From positions 1 through 64,000 of the forward strand of contig JAKFEW010000050.1 in the NCBI GenBank assembly GCA_036675505.1: a stretch of DNA of 64,000 bases, read 5' to 3'. Positions 56,568-64,000 of the stretch are shown here, piece by piece. The DNA is from JAKFEW01 sp036675505 (lineage in GTDB: Bacteria; Cyanobacteriota; Sericytochromatia; S15B-MN24; JAQBPE01). Positions within the stretch are counted from its first letter, which is position 1; each line of letters begins with the position of its first letter. Below the pieces are notes generated by a model. The model worked only from the letters and a program-made list of their open reading frames with translations. It did no database searches and had not been told where the DNA came from. The position numbers and the translations under genes are program-made.

Positions 56568-57326
56568 GGCCAGCACGCCAGATCGCTTGGTTGTGATCTC
56601 GGGCTCGCCTTCGGTGACGATCAACGTATGCTCGAAGTGGGCGGACCACTTGCCGTCGGTCGTCACCACCGTCCAGCCGTTCTTCTTGACCCGCACCTGG
56701 TAGCCGCCGATGTTGACCATCGGCTCGATCGCGAGGGCCTCGCCGGCCGTCAAGATCGGACCGGGATCACCCATGCGGAAATTCGGGATCTGGGGAGACT
56801 CGTGAAGGTTGCGGCCGATGCCATGGCCCACGAAGTCGCGAACGACGGAGAAGCCTGCGGCTTCCACGACGTCCTGCACCGCCCCGCCGATATCGCTGAT
56901 GCGGTTGCCCGCGCGCGCGGCCGAGAGGCCCGCGAAGAGGCTCGCCTCGGTGACCTCGAGGAGCTTTTGCACCTCGGGGGCCACCTTGCCGACCGGGTAC
57001 GTCCAGGCGGAGTCTCCGTAGTGACCGTCGATGATCGCGCCGATGTCGACGGAGATGATGTCACCCTCTTCCAGCTTGCGCCGATTGGGGATGCCATGCA
57101 CGACCTCCTCGTTGTACGAGGCACAGATCGTCGCGGGGAACCCATGGTACCCCTTGAAGGCGGGCTTGCCGCCCCCTTTCACGATCACCTCCTCAGCGAT
57201 CATGTCGAGGTCCTTGCTGCTGAGGCCGGCTTTGACGGCCTCGGCGATCGCCTCGTGCGCCTGCGCGACGAGGCGGCCGGCCTTGCGCATGGCCTCGAAC
57301 TCGGCTTCGGTCTTGAGGATACTCAC
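56562..57326 (-). CDS. map: methionine aminopeptidase type I
   Basis: Map removes the initiator Met from nascent proteins using two metal ions. The 254-residue protein has GGKPAFKGYHGFPATIC, the His-containing NEEVVHGIPN, the metal ligands in ISVDIGAIIDGHYGD, FVGHGIGRNLHESPQIPN and the late Glu ligands (AIEPMV, SAHFEHTLI). It starts with GTG overlapping the adk stop as GTGA. The N-terminus lacks the zinc-finger extension of eukaryotic forms. Confidence 0.97.
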   Translation of the reverse strand: MSILKTEAEFEAMRKAGRLVAQAHEAIAEAVKAGLSSKDLDMIAEEVIVKGGGKPAFKGYHGFPATICASYNEEVVHGIPNRRKLEEGDIISVDIGAIIDGHYGDSAWTYPVGKVAPEVQKLLEVTEASLFAGLSAARAGNRISDIGGAVQDVVEAAGFSVVRDFVGHGIGRNLHESPQIPNFRMGDPGPILTAGEALAIEPMVNIGGYQVRVKKNGWTVVTTDGKWSAHFEHTLIVTEGEPEITTKRSGVLAL

Positions 57327-57979
57327 GACGGCACCTTCAGCTCGTTGAGCATCGTCTCGAGGTCCGCCCTGACCGCCGCTTCCGGCCGGTTGCCGTCCAG
57401 GCTGCGCAGGATGCCCTGGCGCTGGAAACGGGCCGCGATCGGCGCGGTCTGGTCATGGTAGACCTTGAGGCGGTTGCGCACGGTCTCCGGGGCGTCGTCG
57501 ATGCGCTGGTACAGCTCGCCACCGCAATCCTTGCAGGTGTCACCGACCTTGCAGCCGGCCTTCACGTTGTAAGAGGCACCGCAGTTGCGGCAAACGAGTC
57601 GGCCCGAAAGCCGCTCGACCAGTTCATCCTCCGGCACCGTCACGTCGATCGCGAGCTGGAGATCCTGACCAATCGAGGCCAGCATCCTGTCCAACGCCTC
57701 GGCCTGCGGCTCGGTGCGCGGGAAGCCGTCGAGCAGGAAGCCACGCTTGGCATCCGGCTCCGCGAGGCGATCCTTGATGATGCCGCACATCACCTCGTCG
57801 GGGACGAGGTTGCCGGCATCCATGAAGCGCTTGGCTTCGAGGCCGAGCGGGGTGCCCGCCTTCACGGCGGCGCGCAGGATGTCGCCGGTCGAGATCTGGG
57901 GGATCCCGTACTCGGTGGACAAGACGCGGGCCTGAGTGCCCTTACCGGCGCCAGGGGCGCCCAACAAGACGATGCGCAT
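57323..57979 (-). CDS. adk: adenylate kinase, long zinc-containing form
   Basis: Adk equilibrates ATP, AMP and ADP. The 218-residue protein has the P-loop LLGAPGAGKGTQA, FLLDGFPRTEPQAEAL, and a LID domain with four Cys (CRNCGAS, CKDCGG) that should bind zinc, as in many Gram-positive and thermophile enzymes. It lies between secY and map with short spacing. Confidence 0.97.
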   Translation of the reverse strand: MRIVLLGAPGAGKGTQARVLSTEYGIPQISTGDILRAAVKAGTPLGLEAKRFMDAGNLVPDEVMCGIIKDRLAEPDAKRGFLLDGFPRTEPQAEALDRMLASIGQDLQLAIDVTVPEDELVERLSGRLVCRNCGASYNVKAGCKVGDTCKDCGGELYQRIDDAPETVRNRLKVYHDQTAPIAARFQRQGILRSLDGNRPEAAVRADLETMLNELKVPS

Positions 57980-57991
57980 TTCAGGGACCTC

Positions 57992-59380
57992 CTACGACAT
58001 GAAGCCTTCGTATTGGCGGGCGATCATGTGGGTCTGCAGCTGGTTGTACAGGTCGATCGCCACGCCGACCATGATCAGCAGGGCGGTGGAGCCCAGGCCT
58101 TGCAAGGTCGTGACGCCCGTCGCGCGCTCCACCAGGTATGGCAGCACGGCGATGAGGCCAAGGAAAACGCCGCCTGCGAAGGTGATCCGGTTCAGCACCT
58201 GCTCGATGAACTCGGCCGTCGGCTTGCCCGGCTTGTAGCCCGGCACGAACGAGCCGTACTTCTTGAGGTTCTCCGCCAGATCGTTCGGGTTGAGCACGAG
58301 GCTGGCGTAGAAGTAAGTGAAGAACATGATCAAGGCGAAGTACACGATGAAGTAGAGCCAACCGGACGGCGAGAGCGCCGCCATGAACTGGTTGATGCCC
58401 TGCTGCATCACGCCCTTGACGTTCTCCCATTGCCAGAAGGCCGGCGTCTGGAACTGCCAGTTGAGCACCTTGGCGGTGGACTGACCCAGGAACTGGCTGA
58501 TCGTGGCAGGGAAGATGAGCAGCGATGAGGCGAAGATCAGCGGCATGACGCCGCCCATGTTCACCTTGAGCGGAATGTAGCTGGTTTGACCCGGGCCGAC
58601 GCGCCCGCCGCTGACCTGCCGTTTGGCGGCCTGCACCGGGATGCGGCGCTGGCCTTCCTGCACGAACACGATCGCCACGAGCATCGCGAGCAGCGCCAGG
58701 ACGAGCGCCGCGACCGAGAAAGCGGACGCGCCGCCCGAGGCCATGAGCTCGTTGGTCTGCGCGATGTACGTCGGGAACGCCGCGATGATGCCGGCGAAGA
58801 TCATGAGCGAGGCGCCGTTGCCGATGCCGCGCTCGGTGATGACCTCACCGAGCCACATGATGAAGCACGAGCCCGAAACCAGGATGCAGACGGTCGCGAT
58901 CAGGAACCACCAGGGGTACGCCCCTTGCGGGTCGATGCCGATGGCGGCGCCTGAGCGCCAGAGCCACGTGCTCATGCCGATGGATTGGACGGTAGCCAGC
59001 GCCAACATGAGGTAGCGGGTGTATTGCTGGATCTGCTTGCGCCCGGCCTCGCCACCTTCCTTCTGGAGCTCTTCGAGCTTGGGGATGACGCCCGTCATCA
59101 GCTGCATGATGATGCTCGCGTTGATGTACGGAGTGATGCCCATCGCGACGATCGAGAACTTCGCGAGCGCGCCGCCCGAGAAGAAGTCGAGGAAGCCGCC
59201 CAGGAAGTTCATGTTGGCGAAGAGCCGGTTCAGAACGTCCTGATCGATGCCGGAAATCGGGATGTGGACGGTGAGGCGGAAGACCAGGATCATGCCGAGC
59301 GTCCAGAAGATCTTCTCGCGCAGCCCCGGAGCGTTCCACAGGTCCTTGAGGACCTGGGCCACCTTGTTATTTTCGTTCAA
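57992..59380 (-). CDS. secY: protein translocase subunit SecY
   Basis: SecY is the channel of the Sec translocon. The 462-residue protein has ten hydrophobic segments and family motifs such as FGGALAKFSI-like (FSGGALAKFSIVAMGITPYI), QYTRYLMLALATVQS, ITERGIGNGASLMIFAGI and FTYFYASLVLNPNDLAENL. The start is the TTG at 59380, preceded by GGAGG at 7 bases and giving the family-like LNENNKVAQVLKDLWN; the upstream ATG at 59449 would read through the spacer repeat. Confidence 0.96.
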   Translation of the reverse strand: MNENNKVAQVLKDLWNAPGLREKIFWTLGMILVFRLTVHIPISGIDQDVLNRLFANMNFLGGFLDFFSGGALAKFSIVAMGITPYINASIIMQLMTGVIPKLEELQKEGGEAGRKQIQQYTRYLMLALATVQSIGMSTWLWRSGAAIGIDPQGAYPWWFLIATVCILVSGSCFIMWLGEVITERGIGNGASLMIFAGIIAAFPTYIAQTNELMASGGASAFSVAALVLALLAMLVAIVFVQEGQRRIPVQAAKRQVSGGRVGPGQTSYIPLKVNMGGVMPLIFASSLLIFPATISQFLGQSTAKVLNWQFQTPAFWQWENVKGVMQQGINQFMAALSPSGWLYFIVYFALIMFFTYFYASLVLNPNDLAENLKKYGSFVPGYKPGKPTAEFIEQVLNRITFAGGVFLGLIAVLPYLVERATGVTTLQGLGSTALLIMVGVAIDLYNQLQTHMIARQYEGFMS

Positions 59381-59398
59381 CGATTTTCCTCCGGTCCT

Positions 59399-59478
59399 CA
59401 CCCTGCCGTCGTGCCCCTGAACGGGGCACTCGGCACCCCTCTCCAACATGATTGGAGAGAGGACGCCGAGCCAGGGTG
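59399..59478. repeat. REP-like multi-hairpin element in the rplO-secY spacer
   Basis: CACCCTG (59399-59405) pairs with CAGGGTG (59472-59478); inside are GTGCCCC/GGGGCAC (59411-59417, 59423-59429) and CCTCTCCAA with TTGGAGAGAGG (59438-59446, 59452-59462). The outer CTCACC and inner CCTCTCC strings resemble the ends of the fold-back element at 2770-2945. It occupies most of the 139-bp spacer. Confidence 0.65.
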
Positions 59479-59519
59479 GGTCAGTTAGGAGCGGGCCCGA
59501 AGGCCCGCTGGCAGGCTAT

Positions 59520-59996
59520 TTAGCCTTCCGACGTCTCGGCCTGGGTGTCGCCGCCGATCAGTTCGGCCTTGCCACCCGCGGCCTCGATCTTCTCCCGCGC
59601 GGACGCGGTGAAGTAATGCGCCCGGACGGTCAGCGCGACTGTGAGGTCGCCCGTGCCGAGCACGCGCACGCCGGCGAGTTCCTTCTTGATCAGACCCTTC
59701 GCGATGAGCGCGGCGGCGTCGATGACCGAACCGTTATCGAACCCGTTGAGGTCGTAAAGGTTGACGATCGACCATTCGTCGCGAACCGGCGCCCGGAAGC
59801 TCTTCTGCTTCGGAAGGCGACGGAACAGCGGCTTCTGACCACCTTCGAAGCCAGGCTTCCGGCTTTCGCCCGAACGCTGGCCCTGGCCGTTGGCACCACG
59901 GGTCGAGGTCTTACCCATGCCTGAGCCGTGACCGCGGCCGACGCGCTTGGGCGCGTGGGTCGCGCCCTCGGCGGGGCGCAGATCGGTGAGGTTCAT
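59520..59996 (-). CDS. rplO: 50S ribosomal protein L15
   Basis: The 158-residue protein has the Gly-rich start MNLTDLRPAEGATHAPKRVG, RGHGSGMGKTSTRGANGQG, FEGGQKPLFRRLPK and the C-terminal fold (VRVLGTGDLTVALTVRAHYF, SAREKIEAAGG). It assembles late into the 50S subunit. Confidence 0.98.
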   Translation of the reverse strand: MNLTDLRPAEGATHAPKRVGRGHGSGMGKTSTRGANGQGQRSGESRKPGFEGGQKPLFRRLPKQKSFRAPVRDEWSIVNLYDLNGFDNGSVIDAAALIAKGLIKKELAGVRVLGTGDLTVALTVRAHYFTASAREKIEAAGGKAELIGGDTQAETSEG

Positions 59997-59999
59997 GGC

Positions 60000-60191
60000 T
60001 TAGTTCTCCTCCGACACGGTCACCAGGTGGCGGACCTTGAAGATCATGCCACGGATGATGGGGGTGTCGCTGTGCGTCGCGGTGCTGTTGGTCTTGCGCA
60101 GCCCGAGGGACTGCAGGTTCGCATGCTGCCTCTGGTCGTAGCCGATGCGGCTACGGACGAGCTTGACGGTGATCTTCTTGGTCTCAGGCAT
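60000..60191 (-). CDS. rpmD: 50S ribosomal protein L30
   Basis: The 63-residue protein has ITVKLVRSRIGYDQRQHAN, LQSLGLRKTNSTATHSDTP and IRGMIFKVRHLVTV, all typical of L30. It overlaps rpsE by 8 bases and is followed 3 bases later by rplO. Confidence 0.97.
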   Translation of the reverse strand: MPETKKITVKLVRSRIGYDQRQHANLQSLGLRKTNSTATHSDTPIIRGMIFKVRHLVTVSEEN

Positions 60192-60783
60192 TCTGCTTCA
60201 CCTTCCCCATGATCTCTTCAACGGTCTTGCCACGAGCCGAGGCGACCTCTTCCGCGGAGCGGAGATTGGCCAGGCCGTCGATCGCCGCGCGGGCGCTGTT
60301 GAGGGGCGACGAGGCGCCCAGGTTCTTCGAAAGGATGTCGTGGATGCCCGCGAGCTCGAGGACCGACCGGACGGCACCACCGGCGATAACGCCGGTGCCC
60401 TTCGAGGCGGGCTTGATCATCACGCGGCTGGCGTCCGCCTTGCCCACGATCATGTGGGGGATGGTCGATCCGACCATCGGAACGGTCACGAGGCTCTTCT
60501 TCGCGTCGGCGATCGCCTTCTGAATGGCCGAGATGACCTCGTTGGCCTTGCCGACGCCGATGCCGACCTGACCCTTCTGGTTGCCGACGGCGACGATGGC
60601 CCGGAAGCTCATCTTCTTGCCGCCCTTGACGACCTTGGTCACGCGGCGGATCTGGATGACCTTCTCCTGCCACTCGGACGGCTCGGCGGGTTCACCGCCG
60701 CGCGGACCGCCAGGACCACGACCGGTGTCACGGCCGCGACGGCCGCGGTCACCACCACCACCGGGATTGTTACGATTGTCCAT
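60184..60783 (-). CDS. rpsE: 30S ribosomal protein S5
   Basis: S5 contributes to decoding accuracy and mRNA unwinding at the entry tunnel. After a Gly/Arg-rich N-terminus of about 45 residues (longer than usual), the 199-residue protein has QIRRVTKVVKGGKKMSFRAI, VGNQKGQVGIGVGKANEV and KGTGVIAGGAVRSVLELAGI. The ATG at 60783 has GGAG 8 bases upstream; a TTG at 60789 is less likely. Confidence 0.97.
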   Translation of the reverse strand: MDNRNNPGGGGDRGRRGRDTGRGPGGPRGGEPAEPSEWQEKVIQIRRVTKVVKGGKKMSFRAIVAVGNQKGQVGIGVGKANEVISAIQKAIADAKKSLVTVPMVGSTIPHMIVGKADASRVMIKPASKGTGVIAGGAVRSVLELAGIHDILSKNLGASSPLNSARAAIDGLANLRSAEEVASARGKTVEEIMGKVKQNA

Positions 60784-60794
60784 CTTCAACGCTC

Positions 60795-61151
60795 CTAGAA
60801 GTTGAGGCCGGCTTCGCGAGCCGCGTCGGCCAGGGCGGCGATGCGCCCGTGGTAAAGGTTGCCGCCACGGTCATAGACCACGGCCTCGATGCCCTTCGCC
60901 TTCGCCCGTTCGGCGACCGTCTGGCCGACCTGACGCGCGGCCTCGACCGTGCCACCCTTGTCGAGCTTGAGCTCGAGCGAGGAGGCGGCGAGAAGCGTCT
61001 TGCCGGTGATGTCGTCGATAACCTGGGCGTAGACGTGCTGGTTGGAGCGGTACACGGCCAGGCGCGGACGCTCGGGCGTGCCGGCCAGGTTCTTCCGGAT
61101 GCGCTCGTGGCGGACGGTGGTCTGCTTCTTGCGGGATTTCTTGGTGATCAT
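60795..61151 (-). CDS. rplR: 50S ribosomal protein L18
   Basis: The 118-residue protein has RHERIRKNLAGTPERPRLAV, SNQHVYAQVIDDITGKTL and YDRGGNLYHGRIAALADAAR. L18 binds 5S rRNA together with L5 and L25. Confidence 0.98.
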   Translation of the reverse strand: MITKKSRKKQTTVRHERIRKNLAGTPERPRLAVYRSNQHVYAQVIDDITGKTLLAASSLELKLDKGGTVEAARQVGQTVAERAKAKGIEAVVYDRGGNLYHGRIAALADAAREAGLNF

Positions 61152-61162
61152 CTCGCGGCTCC

Positions 61163-61735
61163 TTACTTCTTCTTGCCGCCGGACTTGCCGGCCTTGCGAC
61201 GGATGACCTCGTAGCTGTACTTGATACCCTTGCCCTTGTAGGGCTCGGGCGGCCGCACGGCGCGGACCTTGGCGGCCATGTCGCCAACAAGCTGCTTGTC
61301 GATGCCTTCGACCAGAACCGAGGGCTTGGGGCCCGGCGGAACGGTGAAGGTGATGCCATCCGGCGCGTCGATCTCGACCGGGTGGGAGTAACCCATCTGG
61401 AGGGTCAGCTTGCGGCCGGCGACCGCAGCGCGGTAGCCGACGCCGTTGATCTCGAGGGTCTTCTTGAAGCCGGTGGTGACGCCATCGACCATATTCGCGA
61501 CGAGGGTGCGGGACAGGCCGTGAAGCGAGCGGGCCATCTTCGTGTCGCTGATGGGCTGAACGAGGAGCGTGCCGTTCTCGAGCTTGACGGTGACTTCGGG
61601 GCGGAGCGTACGCACGAGGCTACCCTTCGGACCGGTGACGTTGATGGTTTGGCCGGCGCCGCGGTTGTCCTGGATATCCACCTTGACGGTGCCAGGAACC
61701 GTGATTGGAGCCTTACCGATGCGGGACTGCGACAT
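61163..61735 (-). CDS. rplF: 50S ribosomal protein L6
   Basis: The 190-residue protein starts MSQSRIGKAPITVPGTVKVD at the ATG with GGAGG 5 bases upstream (a frame extending to 61750 is rejected). The C-terminal signature EPYKGKGIKYSYEVIRRKAG is complete. L6 lies near the factor-binding site. Confidence 0.98.
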   Translation of the reverse strand: MSQSRIGKAPITVPGTVKVDIQDNRGAGQTINVTGPKGSLVRTLRPEVTVKLENGTLLVQPISDTKMARSLHGLSRTLVANMVDGVTTGFKKTLEINGVGYRAAVAGRKLTLQMGYSHPVEIDAPDGITFTVPPGPKPSVLVEGIDKQLVGDMAAKVRAVRPPEPYKGKGIKYSYEVIRRKAGKSGGKKK

Positions 61736-61743
61736 GGGACCTC

Positions 61744-62151
61744 CTACCAAACGTACGCGAGAACTTCACCGCCGACGCCCTGCTTGCGGCACTCACGGTC
61801 GGTGAGCACGCCGCGAGGCGTCGACAGGATCGCGATACCGAGGCCGCCAAGGACGCGCGGCAGGTCATGCTTGCCGACGTAGACGCGCAGGCCAGGCTTG
61901 GAGATGCGCTTGATGCCGACGATGACGCGGCGCTTGCCCTTACCGGTGACGTACTTGAGCTCGACGCGAATGCGGGGCTTGCCCGTCTCGACTTTCACGA
62001 CCTCGAACGAGCTGATGTAGCCCTCGCTCTGGAGGACCTTCGCGATTTCCTGCTTCAGCTTCGAGTTCGGGAACTCGGTGACATCCAGGTTCGCGGTGTT
62101 GGCGTTCCGGATGCAGGTCAGCATATCCGCGATGGGATCGGTGACAGCCAT
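61744..62151 (-). CDS. rpsH: 30S ribosomal protein S8
   Basis: The 135-residue protein has DPIADMLTCIRNANTANLDV, KRISKPGLRVYVGKHDLPRV and the C-terminal GIAILSTPRGVLTDRECRKQ. S8 is a primary 16S rRNA binder and in E. coli represses the spc operon by binding its mRNA. It is separated from rpsN by an unusual 255-bp gap. Confidence 0.98.
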   Translation of the reverse strand: MAVTDPIADMLTCIRNANTANLDVTEFPNSKLKQEIAKVLQSEGYISSFEVVKVETGKPRIRVELKYVTGKGKRRVIVGIKRISKPGLRVYVGKHDLPRVLGGLGIAILSTPRGVLTDRECRKQGVGGEVLAYVW

Positions 62152-62270
62152 GATAGACCTCTCATCAGGCTGCGTTTACGAGCGAGTTTTAAGAGCTCGT
62201 ACAGCCAGCCAGGGGGTGGATGTGGATTCGGCGCTCGGCCCGGGGGTAAACGGCGGCCAAAAGACCCTCG

Positions 62271-62279
62271 ATTGTACCA
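62271..62279 (-). promoter_or_regulatory. possible extended -10 promoter before rpsH
   Basis: The minus strand reads TGGTACAAT (complement of 62271-62279), an extended -10 (TGn then TACAAT) about 120 bases before rpsH in the structured gap. No -35 was recognised, which extended -10 promoters may not need. Confidence 0.4.
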
Positions 62280-62358
62280 CTCACCCGGGCGTTCACGCCA
62301 GCGCTGACGGGCGGACCCGATCAGCCGCAAGCGCGCCAGGGCGCTCCTGCCAAGGGTT

Positions 62359-62386
62359 GGCGCCCGAACCTTTCGGTCCGGGCGCC
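62359..62386 (-). promoter_or_regulatory. strong hairpin downstream of rpsN
   Basis: GGCGCCCG (62359-62366) and CGGGCGCC (62379-62386) pair over 8 bp, with a further ACC/GGT pair inside. The stem begins 20 bases after the rpsN stop on the minus strand. No T-run follows, so processing, attenuation or protein binding are likelier than simple termination. Confidence 0.5.
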
Positions 62387-62406
62387 TGGCCAGATCGCTG
62401 GAAAGC

Positions 62407-62712
62407 TTACCAGGACGACTTTACGACGCCCGGGAGCTTGCCTTCGTGCGCCAGCTGGCGCAGCTGGTTGCGGCACAGGCCGAAATCGCGGTAGTAGCCG
62501 CGCGGACGGCCGGTAAGCTGGCAGCGGTTGTGGAGACGCACGGGATTCGAATCACGCGGAAGCTCGGAGAGTTCCTTGCGCGCGTGGTTGTATTCCTCGA
62601 CGCTCTTCGCCTTGCCGTTGATGATGGCCTTCAGCTCGGCACGCTTGGCGGCGTACTTCGCGATGGACAGCTTCTGCTGGGCGTGCTTCGCCAGCTTCGA
62701 CTTCTTCGCCAT
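62407..62712 (-). CDS. rpsN: 30S ribosomal protein S14, long zinc-free form
   Basis: The 101-residue protein is the long type: MAKKSKLAKHAQQKLSIAKY, LPRDSNPVRLHNRCQLTGRP, RGYYRDFGLCRNQLRQLAHE and GKLPGVVKSSW. It lacks the four-Cys zinc motif of the short form. Confidence 0.98.
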   Translation of the reverse strand: MAKKSKLAKHAQQKLSIAKYAAKRAELKAIINGKAKSVEEYNHARKELSELPRDSNPVRLHNRCQLTGRPRGYYRDFGLCRNQLRQLAHEGKLPGVVKSSW

Positions 62713-62726
62713 GGGATTTCGTCTCC

Positions 62727-63308
62727 TTACACGGCCGCCGGCGCGGTCTGAACCGCGGCGCTGGCCTTGAACGGCATGCCCATCAGGCGCAGGAGCGCGC
62801 GGGCTTCCTCGTCGGTGCGGGCGGTGGTCACGAACGTGACGTCCATGCCACGGACCTTGTCGACCTTGTCGTACTCGATTTCAGGGAACAGGATCTGCTC
62901 CTTGACGCCGAGCGTGTAGTTGCCGCGGCCGTCGAACGCGCGGTCGCTCACGCCGCGGAAGTCGCGGATGCGCGGCAACGCCAGCGTGAAGAGGCGATCC
63001 ATGAACTCGTACATGCGGCGACCACGCAGGGTGGTCATCGCGCCGATCGGCATGCCGGCGCGCAGCTTGAACGTCGCGATCGACTTCTTGGCGCGGGTCA
63101 CGACGACCTTCTGGCCGACGATGGCGGTCAGGTCGCGCACGGCGACGTCGATCGCCTTGGGGTTCTGGACCGACTCACCGAGGCCCATGTTGACCACGAT
63201 CTTCTCGATCTTGGGCACCTGCATGGGGTTCTTGTAGTCGAACTCCTTGGTCAGAGCGGGCACGACGTCGTTGAGGTACTTGTCGTAGAAACGGGCATTA
63301 TCAGCCAT
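62727..63308 (-). CDS. rplE: 50S ribosomal protein L5
   Basis: The 193-residue protein has YLNDVVPALTKEFDYKNPMQ, VPKIEKIVVNMGLGE, the RAKKSIATFKLRAGMPIG region and GRGNYTLGVKEQILFPEI. L5 binds 5S rRNA. The tail after GMPFKA is Ala/Pro-rich and about 10 residues longer than usual. Confidence 0.98.
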   Translation of the reverse strand: MADNARFYDKYLNDVVPALTKEFDYKNPMQVPKIEKIVVNMGLGESVQNPKAIDVAVRDLTAIVGQKVVVTRAKKSIATFKLRAGMPIGAMTTLRGRRMYEFMDRLFTLALPRIRDFRGVSDRAFDGRGNYTLGVKEQILFPEIEYDKVDKVRGMDVTFVTTARTDEEARALLRLMGMPFKASAAVQTAPAAV

Positions 63309-63357
63309 GGTTTTTCAAACTCCTGACAGGATCCGGGCGTCTGCTTTCACAAGCCCA

Positions 63358-63391
63358 GGTCGCTTCCCCGCTTCGGCGAGGGAGGGCGACC
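63358..63391 (-). promoter_or_regulatory. hairpin in the rplX-rplE spacer
   Basis: GGTCGC (63358-63363) pairs with GCGACC (63386-63391), with a further GC-rich stem closed by TTCG (CCCCGC-TTCG-GCGAGG, one mismatch). It lies in the 110-bp spacer upstream of rplE, the place where S8 binds the spc mRNA in E. coli; sequence equivalence to that site was not established. Confidence 0.4.
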
Positions 63392-63418
63392 CGGCTGACG
63401 TATCCGGACCGCGCTGCT

Positions 63419-63733
63419 TTACTTGTCCAGCTGCTCGCCGGACTTCGCGACCCGCACCTTCTTACCGTCGGCGAGGGTCTGGATCTTGACCCGGGTGGGC
63501 TTCGAGGTGGAGGGGTCGATCGGCATGAGCTTGCTCATGTTGACCGGCATCTCCAGCTTGATGATACCGCCCTGGGGATTGGTCGCCGAGGGCTTCTGGT
63601 GCTTGGTGCGCACGTTGATGCCCTGGACGGTGGCCTTGTTGCTCTTGGGATCGACCGAGGTCACTTCGCCGGTGGTGCCCTTTTGGGCGCCGGAGATGAT
63701 CATGACCGTATCGCCCTTTTTGATGCGCTGCAT
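63419..63733 (-). CDS. rplX: 50S ribosomal protein L24
   Basis: The 104-residue protein has the KOW motif near its start (KKGDTVMIISGAQKGTTGEV) and the segment QGINVRTKHQKPSATNPQGG. L24 begins assembly of the 50S subunit. It is 11 bases downstream of rplN. Confidence 0.98.
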   Translation of the reverse strand: MQRIKKGDTVMIISGAQKGTTGEVTSVDPKSNKATVQGINVRTKHQKPSATNPQGGIIKLEMPVNMSKLMPIDPSTSKPTRVKIQTLADGKKVRVAKSGEQLDK

Positions 63734-63744
63734 CTTGTGGACTC

Positions 63745-64000
63745 CTAGATGACTTCCGGCGCCAGCGAGATGATCTTCATGAAGTTCTTATCACGAAGCT
63801 CACGGGCGATAGGCCCGAACACGCGGGTCCCGCGGGGGTTGTTATCCTTGTTGATGATGACCGCCGCATTCTCGTCGAAGCGGATGAACGAGCCGTCGGG
63901 GCGACGCATACCCTTGCGGGAGCGCACGATGACGGCCTTCACCACGTCCGACTTCTTGACGGGCATGTTCGGAATGGCGTCCTTGACGACCGCCACGATG
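63745..64000 (-). CDS. rplN: 50S ribosomal protein L14, N-terminus outside the window
   Basis: The open frame runs off the right edge of the window; about 85 C-terminal residues are visible of a usual 122. They include KSDVVKAVIVRSRKGMRRPD, GSFIRFDENAAVIINKDNNP, RGTRVFGPIARELRDKNFMK and the conserved end LAPEVI. L14 lies at the subunit interface. Confidence 0.97.
   Translation of the reverse strand, partial: IVAVVKDAIPNMPVKKSDVVKAVIVRSRKGMRRPDGSFIRFDENAAVIINKDNNPRGTRVFGPIARELRDKNFMKIISLAPEVI

Noticed and set aside
62213..62406. Search of the rpsN-rpsH gap for a tRNA gene
   Set aside because: No cloverleaf with TTCRANY arm and CCA-compatible acceptor stem was found; the hairpins are simple stems.

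Overview
The window is a stretch of bacterial chromosome, very GC-rich in its coding parts and densely packed, with only one gap over 300 bp. The right end (51.5-64 kb) is the spc/alpha ribosomal-protein region, all on the minus strand, in the order rplN, rplX, rplE, rpsN, rpsH, rplF, rplR, rpsE, rpmD, rplO, secY, adk, map, rpmJ, rpsM, rpsK, rpsD, rpoA, rplQ, truA, rplM, rpsI. The truA-rplM-rpsI tail is common in Cyanobacteria, Firmicutes and Chloroflexi and is unlike the gammaproteobacterial arrangement. Together with lipoproteins, prepilins, a Ser/Thr kinase-AAA-GAF giant protein and PEP carboxylase, this fits a diderm, deep-branching heterotroph. A non-photosynthetic relative of Cyanobacteria is a reasonable guess, but no rRNA or marker search was possible, so the placement is inference.

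Layout. 0-1.6 kb: the end of an unidentified reading frame, a secreted or outer-membrane protein, and a 20-codon membrane micro-ORF. 1.8-9.6 kb (minus): a two-gene signalling operon, a 1839-residue kinase/ATPase/TPR/GAF/GAF/HD-GYP protein followed by a LysM-membrane-PP2C phosphatase. 9.8-12.3 kb (plus): nadB-nadC of NAD synthesis. 12.3-15.5 kb: two small lipoprotein genes (a phospholipase D fold and a DUF3465-like protein) and a Pro/Ala-rich lipoprotein. 15.5-36.5 kb (minus): one almost unbroken run of an NHL/IPT lipoprotein, a three-gene prepilin cassette, a B-box-like zinc-finger membrane protein, a second paralogous three-gene prepilin cassette, a DUF2723 (O-mannosyltransferase-like) membrane protein and ppc. 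36.7-43.2 kb: a zinc-ribbon protein, dnaX, a small unknown, and serA with an overlapping class V aminotransferase. 43.3-47.3 kb: a small secreted protein and two glycoside hydrolases (GH36 and GH6). 47.4-51.5 kb (minus): three lipoproteins with carboxypeptidase-regulatory-like folds and a zinc-ribbon membrane protein, then the ribosomal block.

The most unusual content is (1) the tandem pair of prepilin cassettes with giant (about 1250-residue) prepilins, separated by a zinc-finger protein; (2) a family of GC-rich fold-back repeats that has entered coding sequence in frame at least twice, once in the linker of the phosphatase and once, as a tandem pair, in the leader peptide of a giant prepilin (58 residues instead of 13); further copies lie in spacers of the ribosomal operon; (3) the kinase-to-HD-GYP fusion paired with a surface-sensing phosphatase whose first metal-binding Asp appears to be Ser. 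No tRNA, rRNA, CRISPR array, phage module or intact insertion sequence was recognised.
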